From: Desulfobulbaceae bacterium
Lineage (GTDB): Bacteria; Desulfobacterota; Desulfobulbia; Desulfobulbales; Desulfurivibrionaceae
Length of the DNA: 7,048 nt
NCBI GenBank assembly: GCA_003517965.1
Contig: DOZO01000066.1
Location: 1 to 7,048, forward strand
Direction of reading: 5' to 3'
A program made the position numbers and the translations under genes. Under the pieces are notes generated by a model, which was not told where the DNA came from, did not search any database, and saw only the letters and a list, made by a program, of their open reading frames with translations. Below are positions 1 through 5,196 of this stretch, piece after piece. Numbering within the stretch: the stretch's first letter is position 1; each line of letters starts with the position of its first letter.

Positions 1-584
1 TGGGGGTGGTAACAGCGCAGTGCGCGGTAGGCGGAGCGGTTATGGACATCGTTACTCGGGTTGATGAGCAGCTTTATCTGGCCAAATCCTCTGGCCGCAA
101 TCGGGTAAAATTTGCTGCTATGCACAATGTTTGGGGCGAGGCCAAAGGCAACCTTGTGCGACTGGCCTGGAAAGCTTCCTTCTGTTCCGGCAACCAGACA
201 ATCGATTCACAACATCAGGCCCTCTTTGTCATCTCCAACGAACTGCTCGAAGCGGTTCTTTCGTCTCGCCCATCCACGGAAATTTCTGCGATTATTCATC
301 GCTTGCTTGATGATGTCAGCCGACACTTCCATGATGAAGAAATTATCCTTGAGGCCGTGGGTTTTCCTGGCATGAGTCAACATGTCGCGGAGCACACCAA
401 GCTGCTCGCCAGGGGTATCGAGATGGCCCAGGAATTCAAGGCATCAACGCTTACGGTCGGAGCGGTTTTTCAGTTTTTGGCTTATGAGGTAATTATGCTT
501 CATATGCTTAAGGCAGATCGGGAGTATTTTCCGTTCATCAACGAGGCAGGTGCGACTGACCAGGATACGGAGAAAAGCGCGTGA
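1..584 (+). CDS. C-terminal part of a GGDEF-hemerythrin fusion protein (5' end outside window)
   Basis: The reading frame is open to the left window edge, so the first in-frame GTG at 6 is probably not the true start; residue numbers here count from that GTG. Residues 1-35 look like the last strands and helix of a GGDEF diguanylate cyclase domain, including the typical closing motif VDEQLYLAKSSGRNRV. A bacteriohemerythrin domain follows at about 52-180. Its seven di-iron ligands are all visible: H70 (DSQHQ), H107 and E111 (HFHDEE), H126 and H130 (HVAEH), H166 and D171 (HMLKAD). Hemerythrin domains bind O2 at a non-heme di-iron site; fused to a cyclase they are thought to tune cyclic-di-GMP output to oxygen or redox state. 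Here the sensor follows the catalytic domain. The GGDEF active site itself is not visible, so whether the cyclase is active cannot be judged. The gene ends just before a strong terminator. Confidence 0.85.
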   Translation, partial: GVVTAQCAVGGAVMDIVTRVDEQLYLAKSSGRNRVKFAAMHNVWGEAKGNLVRLAWKASFCSGNQTIDSQHQALFVISNELLEAVLSSRPSTEISAIIHRLLDDVSRHFHDEEIILEAVGFPGMSQHVAEHTKLLARGIEMAQEFKASTLTVGAVFQFLAYEVIMLHMLKADREYFPFINEAGATDQDTEKSA

Positions 585-587
585 CAG

Positions 588-618
588 TGGGGGAAGTATA
601 TTCTCCCAGCTTTTTTTT
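588..618 (+). terminator. Rho-independent terminator of the GGDEF-hemerythrin gene
   Basis: An 8-bp stem pairs 588-595 (TGGGGGAA) with 601-608 (TTCTCCCA), with one G-T wobble and a 5-base loop (GTATA). Two bases later comes a run of eight T at 611-618. This is the classic intrinsic terminator layout, and it starts 3 bases after the upstream stop codon. Confidence 0.85.
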
Positions 619-629
619 ATGATGGCATT

Positions 630-1163
630 ATGACCTGCGCGCAAGACTACCGTCAACTGCTTGCCTACTTGGACGCAGAAATCGCCCGCATAGGAGGGAT
701 GCATGCCGAAGCCCTTTCTTGCGGGCCGGGCTGTGCCTCCTGCTGCCAGGCCTTCAGCGTGTTGCCTATTGAGGCGGCTTGCTTGCGTAAAGCCATTGCT
801 GACCTGCCAGTAGTCAGTCAGAGGTGGCTCGGGGGCAACCTTGCGGAAGATACTGGTCGTTGCCCCCTGCTTATTGATGAATTATGTAGCGTCTATGCGG
901 CCCGCCCCGTTATTTGCCGAACTCAGGGTTTGCCTTTGGCCTATGTGGACGCAGACCGCGAGGCTCTCGAGGTCTCGGCCTGTCCGCTTAATTTTCCGGA
1001 TGAGTATGCCTTTGCCCCGGAAAGCCTCCTGTTTATGGATAAATTCAACGCCCGTCTCTTTGAACTCAATCTGATCTGGTGCCGTATCCAGAGTCTGGAT
1101 TCGGGCAGACGCATCCCCTTTGCAGAGATTGTCTGCCCTTGCCCGATCAATCAGCGTTTTTGA
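630..1163 (+). CDS. YkgJ-family cysteine-cluster protein
   Basis: The 177-residue product carries the YkgJ (zinc- or iron-chelating cysteine cluster) pattern: C31, C35, C38 and C39 in CGPGCASCC, then C78, C86, and C96 in the family motif RPxxCR (residues 92-97), then C118. Further cysteines lie at C151, C169 and C171. Family members are small soluble proteins thought to bind a metal through these cysteines; the biochemical role is unknown for most. No signal peptide or membrane segment is visible. The start is uncertain: ATG 630 has no clear Shine-Dalgarno sequence and lies only 12 bases past a terminator T-tract. The in-frame ATG 699 follows AGGAGG (692-697) by a single base, which is too close for normal use, but it would still retain the cysteine cluster. 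The 3' end overlaps the minus-strand EF-G paralog by 17 bp. Confidence 0.8.
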   Translation: MTCAQDYRQLLAYLDAEIARIGGMHAEALSCGPGCASCCQAFSVLPIEAACLRKAIADLPVVSQRWLGGNLAEDTGRCPLLIDELCSVYAARPVICRTQGLPLAYVDADREALEVSACPLNFPDEYAFAPESLLFMDKFNARLFELNLIWCRIQSLDSGRRIPFAEIVCPCPINQRF

Positions 1164-3261
1164 CAGCTAAGGCCTTCTGCACTTCAAAAGGCACAGGTGA
1201 ATATTCCTTGAACCTGCGCGTGAAACTGGCCCGGCCCTGGGTAATGGATTTGAGGGCGGTGGTGTACTTGTACTGTTCGGCCAGTGGGGTCAGAGCCTTA
1301 ATCACTTGATACCTGCCTTGAGTTTCCATGCCGCTGATTATCGATCTCCGCGTCTGAAGATCACCCATCACCTCGCCCATCACCTCTTCCGGCACCATGA
1401 TCTCCATTTCGTAGATGGGTTCGAGGATGAGCGGGTCTGCCTCTTTAAAGGCCTCTTTAAAGGCCTGGGCCCCGGCGATCTTGAAAGAGATGTCGTTGGA
1501 ATCCACCGCGTGCATCTTGCCGTCAAAGACCATCACCCGCACATCCCGCACATGGGATCCGGTCATGGGGCCTTCTTGCATTTTTTCCATCACCCCCCTC
1601 TGGATGGAGGGCAGGTACTTGCCGTCGATAACCCCGCCTACAATGCAGTTGTAAAACACCAGCTTGCCGCCCCAGGGTAGGTCTATCTCTTCTTTGCTCC
1701 GCACATTGAGATCGGTGGGGTCTGGCGCCCCTTCCACATAGGGCTCGATGCGCATATGCACTTCGGCGAACTGACCCGAGCCGCCGGACTGTTTCTTGTG
1801 ACGGTACATGGCGGTGGCCGCTTTCTGGATCGTCTCCCGATAGGGGATTCTTGGCTCTTCAAATTCCGTCTTTATTCCGTAAACATGCTCCAAACGCCAG
1901 CTGGCCACCTTCAAATGCAACTCGCCTTGTCCCCAGAGGATCAACTGTTTTACCTCGGAAACAAACTCGGCCTTGAGTGTTTGGTCCTCGATCTGCATGT
2001 CGCGCAGGGCCTCGGCCAGCTTTTCGTCGTCCTTTTTCTCCTTGGCCATGATACCCAAACGGAGGCGAGCCTCGGGGAATTCTATGGGCGCCAACCCCAC
2101 TTTTTTATCCTTGCTGTGCAGGGTGTGATTGGTTTTTGTGCCCTTCAGTTTCAAGGTCGCGCCAATATCGCCAGCGGAGAGCTTCTTCACCTGATTGCGC
2201 TCCTTGCCATCCATAATGAACAATTGAGTCAGGCGTTCGTTGTCGCCGGTTTGATAGTTAAGCAGGTCCTGTCCCTCGCTCACCTCACCGGAACAGACCT
2301 TGAAAAAGGTAATCTTGCCAAGATACGGCTCTACCAGGGTCTTGAAAACAAAGAGCACCGGTGGCCCGGCCGGATCGCAGGCGAGTTCGCCACCGTCAAT
2401 GGTATGCTCCGGCAGCATCTCCTGAGCTGAGGGGGCCACGTTGTCGATAAAGCCCATCATTCGGCCACTGCCCATATTCTGCTTGGCGGACAGACAAAAG
2501 ATCGGAAATATTTCCCGGTTGCGCATACCGATTTTTAGCCCGGTGCGCATCTCATCCTCATCGAGGCTGCCCTTTTCAAAGTAGAGCTCCATCAGGGCCT
2601 CGTCGTTTTCTGCGGCTTTTTCTACCAACTCGTTATGCAACTGCTCGGCCCGTTCCTTTTCGCTCTCGGGGATGGGCAGTTTTTCCGGTTTGCCTCCTTC
2701 TGGTGGAAACCGGTACATGGTCATCTTGAGCAGATCGATGATGGCGTTGAAACCTGTGCCCTGATTAAGTGGATATTGCATAAGCACTGCCGCCTTGCCG
2801 AAGCGTTCCTGTACGGACAAAACCGCCTCGTCATAGGCAGACTTTGGATGATCGACCTGATTGATCGCGAAGATAACCGGCTTGGCGAATCTTTCCACCG
2901 AGTTCCAGACCAGCTCTGTGCCAACCTCTACCCCGTGCTGGGCGTTGATCAGCATGATGCAGGTATCGGCTACCCGCAGGGCGGAGACAATCTCGCCAAC
3001 AAAATCGTCCAGACCAGGGGTGTCGATGATGTTGATCTTGTAATCCCGCCATTCGGTATGCAGAGAGGTGGCATAGACGGAGTTGCCGCGTTCCTGCTCG
3101 ATCTGGTGAAAATCGGAGATGGTGTTTTTGTCTTCTACGGTGCCGCGTCTCTTGCTGAGTCCCGCTTCGAAAACCATGGTTTCAGCCAGGGTTGTTTTGC
3201 CGGATTTAACACTGCCCAGCAAAACGATGTTCTTGATGTGCTTGTCGTCATAGACTTTCAT
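1147..3261 (-). CDS. EF-G paralog (EF-G2-like translation factor) with altered GTPase motifs
   Basis: This 704-residue protein has the full EF-G layout: G domain about 10-285, domain II about 300-395, III about 400-475, IV about 480-605 and V about 610-690. The P-loop GSVKSGKTT (16-24) and the G5 motif SAK (258-260) are intact. Departures from canonical EF-G are L84 in DTPGL (normally the catalytic His), NQVD at 134-137 (normally NKxD), and RGNSV at 59-62 and beyond (normally RGITI). Domain IV keeps KKQSGGSGQF, and H584 sits in the tip loop at the place of E. coli His583, so the ribosome A-site end looks functional. From memory, the opening MKVY, the SGKTTLAE region and NQxD resemble the Bacteroides EF-G2 paralog, reported to promote translocation without GTP hydrolysis. 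The ATG at 3261 was chosen because it fits that family's N-terminus and has GAGAGG 9 bases upstream. It is probably not the housekeeping EF-G: no rpsL, rpsG or tuf is adjacent. Confidence 0.88.
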   Translation of the reverse strand: MKVYDDKHIKNIVLLGSVKSGKTTLAETMVFEAGLSKRRGTVEDKNTISDFHQIEQERGNSVYATSLHTEWRDYKINIIDTPGLDDFVGEIVSALRVADTCIMLINAQHGVEVGTELVWNSVERFAKPVIFAINQVDHPKSAYDEAVLSVQERFGKAAVLMQYPLNQGTGFNAIIDLLKMTMYRFPPEGGKPEKLPIPESEKERAEQLHNELVEKAAENDEALMELYFEKGSLDEDEMRTGLKIGMRNREIFPIFCLSAKQNMGSGRMMGFIDNVAPSAQEMLPEHTIDGGELACDPAGPPVLFVFKTLVEPYLGKITFFKVCSGEVSEGQDLLNYQTGDNERLTQLFIMDGKERNQVKKLSAGDIGATLKLKGTKTNHTLHSKDKKVGLAPIEFPEARLRLGIMAKEKKDDEKLAEALRDMQIEDQTLKAEFVSEVKQLILWGQGELHLKVASWRLEHVYGIKTEFEEPRIPYRETIQKAATAMYRHKKQSGGSGQFAEVHMRIEPYVEGAPDPTDLNVRSKEEIDLPWGGKLVFYNCIVGGVIDGKYLPSIQRGVMEKMQEGPMTGSHVRDVRVMVFDGKMHAVDSNDISFKIAGAQAFKEAFKEADPLILEPIYEMEIMVPEEVMGEVMGDLQTRRSIISGMETQGRYQVIKALTPLAEQYKYTTALKSITQGRASFTRRFKEYSPVPFEVQKALAVKNAD

Positions 3262-3298
3262 GCAGAGGCACCTCTCTTTGGTCAATATAATTAGGGGG

Positions 3299-3317
3299 TC
3301 AGCCCATTATGGGCTGA
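3299..3317. repeat. Perfect inverted repeat in the EF-G paralog upstream region
   Basis: The arms TCAGCCCA (3299-3306) and TGGGCTGA (3310-3317) are perfect reverse complements around a 3-base loop. Both arms are bordered by runs of five G on the plus strand. The repeat is 38 bases upstream of the EF-G paralog start, so it could be a hairpin in its mRNA leader or a regulator binding site. No T-tract follows in either direction, so it is not a terminator. Confidence 0.45.
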
Positions 3318-3405
3318 GGGGGAATCGCATCAGATTCAGGATAGCAAAAAAAAAGGAGATCGACAGGGTTTTTTTCTGGGAATAAAAAAAAATCTTGCGC
3401 TTGCA

Positions 3406-3447
3406 TTGACCCTCTTGTAATAAGAATTATTATCAAATAAAGGGAGG
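3406..3447 (+). promoter_or_regulatory. Promoter and ribosome binding site of the PerR-like repressor gene
   Basis: A sigma70-like promoter is visible: -35 TTGACC (3406-3411), 16-bp spacer, -10 TATTAT (3428-3433), each one mismatch from consensus. Transcription would begin near 3440, giving a very short leader. The ribosome binding site AGGGAGG (3441-3447) stands 6 bases before the ATG. Confidence 0.6.
3418..3435. promoter_or_regulatory. Putative Fur/PerR-type operator (autoregulation)
   Basis: Positions 3421-3435 match the Fur-family 7-1-7 consensus TGATAATnATTATCA with two mismatches, both in the left half. An overlapping perfect 6-3-6 palindrome, TAATAA-GAA-TTATTA, spans 3418-3432. The site covers the -10 box of the repressor promoter, so the bound repressor would block its own transcription. 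The right half-site TATTATCA recurs in the rubrerythrin promoter. Confidence 0.55.
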
Positions 3448-3453
3448 CTAAGC

Positions 3454-3852
3454 ATGTCACAACTAAATAACCACAGCCTGCGGATAACCAAGCAACGCCA
3501 AATAATTCTTGATGAGTTATGCGGAGTTACCTCGCATCCTACCGCTGACGTGCTGTATCAGATGGTACGCAAACGTCTGCCAAAAATCAGTCTGGGCACA
3601 GTTTACCGCAATCTTGAGATCATGTCCGAGTGCGGGATCATTCAAAAGCTGGATATCGGCGGAACACAGAAGCGTTTTGACGCCGCAGCCCATGTTCATT
3701 ATCATGTGCGCTGCAATCAGTGCGGTCGGGTTGATGATCTTGATCTTCCTCCGGATTTTAATGTGGAAAAGGCTGCGGGCCAGCTGACATCTTTTAAAAT
3801 TCTTCGGCATCGCCTGGAATTTACCGGCATCTGCCCGGAATGCCAGACCTGA
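3454..3852 (+). CDS. Fur-family transcriptional repressor, PerR-like
   Basis: The 132-residue product is a Fur-family metalloregulator. The N-terminal winged helix (about 5-80) includes HPTADVLYQMVRK and the recognition-helix segment SLGTVYRNL. The C-terminal dimerisation domain carries the metal-site segment with HVHYHVRC at about 87-94, then the structural zinc cysteines CNQC and CPEC near the C-terminus. PerR proteins sense peroxide by iron-catalysed histidine oxidation and repress peroxide-defence genes; Fur proteins sense iron. PerR is favoured here because the gene heads a run of rubrerythrin, desulfoferrodoxin, ferritin and flavo-diiron genes, and because the protein is short and resembles PerR of sulfate reducers. 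Sequence alone cannot fully separate PerR from Fur. It is divergent from the EF-G paralog, and a large palindrome begins 5 bases after its stop codon. Confidence 0.88.
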   Translation: MSQLNNHSLRITKQRQIILDELCGVTSHPTADVLYQMVRKRLPKISLGTVYRNLEIMSECGIIQKLDIGGTQKRFDAAAHVHYHVRCNQCGRVDDLDLPPDFNVEKAAGQLTSFKILRHRLEFTGICPECQT

Positions 3853-3857
3853 TTTTT

Positions 3858-3963
3858 GTAAACGTTCAGCAGCACCACATCTGCGTTGTCATCGGTTAGC
3901 TCATGTGCAATAGCACACTTCGCTGGCCTCTTCCGCGCATCTGCGGCACTGCTGAACGTTTAC
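3858..3963. repeat. 106-bp imperfect palindrome, dispersed repeat copy 1
   Basis: The ends GTAAACGTTCAGCAG (3858-3872) and CTGCTGAACGTTTAC (3949-3963) form a perfect 15-bp inverted repeat. Inside, TGCG (3882-3885) pairs with CGCA (3936-3939), GGTTAGC (3894-3900) with GCTGGCC (3922-3928, two G-T wobbles), and TGTGC (3904-3908) with GCACA (3913-3917) around the loop AATA. The two arms are 51 bases each. The element starts 5 bases after the repressor stop codon. Its left end recurs at 7015-7048. It may be a REP-like or MITE-like dispersed element, or a 3'-end RNA structure; it encodes no credible protein. Confidence 0.8.
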
Positions 3964-3985
3964 GACGTTGGCAGGGTTTGCTTTT

Positions 3986-4009
3986 TTTGCCACATGATCT
4001 GTTGGCAAA
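3986..4009. repeat. Inverted repeat upstream of rubrerythrin
   Basis: TTTGCCA (3986-3992) and TGGCAAA (4003-4009) are perfect 7-bp inverted arms around a 10-base loop. A third partner, TTGGCA at 3968-3973, could pair with the same left arm instead, so two alternative hairpins are possible if this stretch is transcribed by read-through from the repressor gene. Confidence 0.35.
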
Positions 4010-4052
4010 CATGTACAATACAGAATACAAAAAAATCCCAACACTTTTTCTC

Positions 4053-4080
4053 TATTATCACTATAATTTCATAAAGGAGA
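4053..4080 (+). promoter_or_regulatory. Rubrerythrin promoter region with Fur/PerR half-site and strong ribosome binding site
   Basis: TATTATCA (4053-4060) repeats exactly the right half-site of the operator in front of the repressor gene. ATTAT (4054-4058) and ATAAT (4063-4067) form an inverted repeat, and TATAAT (4062-4067) is a perfect -10 hexamer, though no good -35 lies 16-18 bases upstream. Another candidate pair is TTGGCA (4002-4007) with TACAAA (4026-4031). The ribosome binding site AAAGGAGA (4073-4080) stands 7 bases before the ATG. Control by the upstream repressor is inferred. Confidence 0.4.
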
Positions 4081-4087
4081 TTTTTAG

Positions 4088-4663
4088 ATGAGTTCTTTAA
4101 AAGGCACCCGTACAGAAAAAAATATCCTCACTGCCTTTGCCGGCGAATCCCAGGCTCGCAACCGGTACACCTACTTTGCCTCTAAGGCCAAGAAGGACGG
4201 CTTGGTGCAAATCTCAGAGATCTTCACCGAAACAGCCAATCAGGAAAAAGAACATGCCAAACGGCTGTTCAAGATGTTGGAAGGAGGCGAGGTACAAATC
4301 ACCGCCAGTTTCCCAGCCGGGGTTGTTGGCACCACCCTGGAAAACCTTGGCGAGGCTGCAGCCGGTGAAAACCATGAGCATACCGCTATGTATCCAGAGT
4401 TTGCCACGATTGCCAGGGAAGAGGGCTTCCCGAATCTTGCCGGGGTATTCATGGCCATTGCTGTAGCGGAGAAACAGCACGAAAAGCGCTATCGTGCTCT
4501 TATGGCCAATATCAAGCAGGGGCGGGTGTTCAAAAGAGAGGCCAAAGTAACCTGGCGTTGCCGCAACTGCGGTTATCTCCATCATGGCATGGAGGCTCCG
4601 GAAACATGCCTGGCCTGCGATCATCCCCGGGATCATTTTGAACTTAATGGCGAAAATTGGTAA
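4088..4663 (+). CDS. rbr: Rubrerythrin (peroxide reductase)
   Basis: Rubrerythrin reduces hydrogen peroxide to water in the cytoplasm of anaerobes, using electrons from rubredoxin or an NAD(P)H-linked reductase. The 191-residue length is normal for the classical family. An N-terminal erythrin four-helix bundle (about 5-140) carries the di-iron ligands E20 (GESQARNRY), E53 and H56 (EKEH), E94 and E97 (ENHE), and E128 with H131 (ExxH). A C-terminal rubredoxin-like domain (about 153-191) binds one iron through C158, C161, C174 and C177. The duplicated peroxidase-type glutamates at 94 and 97 mark a true rubrerythrin rather than a ferritin or bacterioferritin. Position right after the PerR-like gene, with a shared promoter half-site, points to peroxide-induced expression. 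Confidence 0.96.
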   Translation: MSSLKGTRTEKNILTAFAGESQARNRYTYFASKAKKDGLVQISEIFTETANQEKEHAKRLFKMLEGGEVQITASFPAGVVGTTLENLGEAAAGENHEHTAMYPEFATIAREEGFPNLAGVFMAIAVAEKQHEKRYRALMANIKQGRVFKREAKVTWRCRNCGYLHHGMEAPETCLACDHPRDHFELNGENW

Positions 4664-4697
4664 GCTCGCAACAACTCTAAAAAAGCTATATCGCATC

Positions 4698-4764
4698 ATT
4701 CCGGTGGAGGCAGGAATCCAGTGTGGGCAGTTGTAACAATGCTTGGTCCCGGCCTTCGCTGGGG
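4698..4764. repeat. Degenerate palindromic intergenic repeats
   Basis: The 157-bp gap between rubrerythrin and desulfoferrodoxin holds no gene. At 4698-4717 an imperfect hairpin, ATTCCGGT-GGAG-GCAGGAAT, resembles the widespread bacterial intergenic palindrome of the type ATTCCCGC-GAAG-GCGGGAAT. At 4748-4764 a second hairpin has stem CCCGGC with GCTGGGG (one bulge) around CTTC. GAATCCAG follows both (4714-4721 and 4776-4783). This looks like a decayed repeat pair rather than a working terminator, because no T-tract follows. Confidence 0.45.
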
Positions 4765-4806
4765 AGTCGACTTACGAATCCAGCAAAACTGGTAAACTAA
4801 TAATCT

Positions 4807-4814
4807 GAGGAGGA
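4807..4814 (+). promoter_or_regulatory. Ribosome binding site of desulfoferrodoxin
   Basis: GAGGAGGA ends 6 bases before ATG 4821 and fixes that start. No clear promoter was found in the preceding gap, so this gene may be read from the rubrerythrin promoter. Confidence 0.7.
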
Positions 4815-4820
4815 ACCACC

Positions 4821-5195
4821 ATGGCTGAGAAACTGCAGGTGTACAAATGTGAAGTGTGCGGCAATATCGTTGAGGTGCTGCATGGCGGGGTAGGCGAGCT
4901 TGTTTGTTGCGGCCAGCCCATGAATCTGCTGAGTGAAAACACCGTTGATGCCTCAAAAGAAAAACATCTGCCGGTGATTGAAAAGGTAGCAGGTGGCTAC
5001 AAGGTTAAGGTCGGGTCCGTTGCTCATCCCATGGAAGAAAAACACCATATAGAGTGGATCGAGCTCCTCGCCGACAATAAGGCATACCGCCAGTTTCTTA
5101 AGCCAGGTGATGCTCCTGAGGCTGTTTTTGCCGTGGACGCAACCCAGGTCAGTGCCCGTGAATTCTGCAATCTCCACGGATTATGGAGGGCCTGA
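4821..5195 (+). CDS. dfx: Desulfoferrodoxin (two-iron superoxide reductase)
   Basis: Desulfoferrodoxin reduces superoxide to hydrogen peroxide without making oxygen. The 124-residue protein has both iron centres of the classical class. Center I (desulforedoxin-like, residues 1-36) uses C10, C13, C29 and C30. Center II, the catalytic Fe(His)4Cys site, uses H49, H69, H75, H119 and C116 (EFCNLHG). E47 and K48 in the conserved EKH motif match the residues that open the active site and attract superoxide. These positions coincide with those of the Desulfovibrio protein, so it is very likely active. Peroxide produced here would be removed by the adjacent rubrerythrin. The downstream ferritin gene starts one base after the stop codon, so the two are almost certainly co-transcribed. 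Confidence 0.96.
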   Translation: MAEKLQVYKCEVCGNIVEVLHGGVGELVCCGQPMNLLSENTVDASKEKHLPVIEKVAGGYKVKVGSVAHPMEEKHHIEWIELLADNKAYRQFLKPGDAPEAVFAVDATQVSAREFCNLHGLWRA

Positions 5196-5196
5196 G

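Noticed and set aside
3262..3285. Upstream TTG start adding 8 residues to the EF-G paralog
   Set aside because: It uses a weaker start codon, the ribosome binding site would lie inside the coding region, and the family N-terminus fits ATG 3261.
1756..3294. Long plus-strand open frames opposite the EF-G paralog
   Set aside because: They are antisense to a fully conserved EF-G-like protein and show no family features of their own.
3858..3963. The 106-bp palindrome as a CRISPR repeat or tRNA-like gene
   Set aside because: It is a single full copy with no spacer periodicity, and the fold is a long hairpin, not a cloverleaf.
3886..4091. Small open frames over the palindrome and the rubrerythrin leader
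   Set aside because: They lie within repeat and promoter sequence, lack ribosome binding sites and show no domain.
4731..4739. Short palindrome TTGTAACAA as a regulator site
   Set aside because: It is too short, does not match a Fur-family operator and is not positioned on a recognisable promoter.
5107..5196. Upstream ATG extension of ferritin
   Set aside because: It would overlap the conserved end of desulfoferrodoxin, and the added residues are not ferritin-like; ATG 5197 has its own ribosome binding site.
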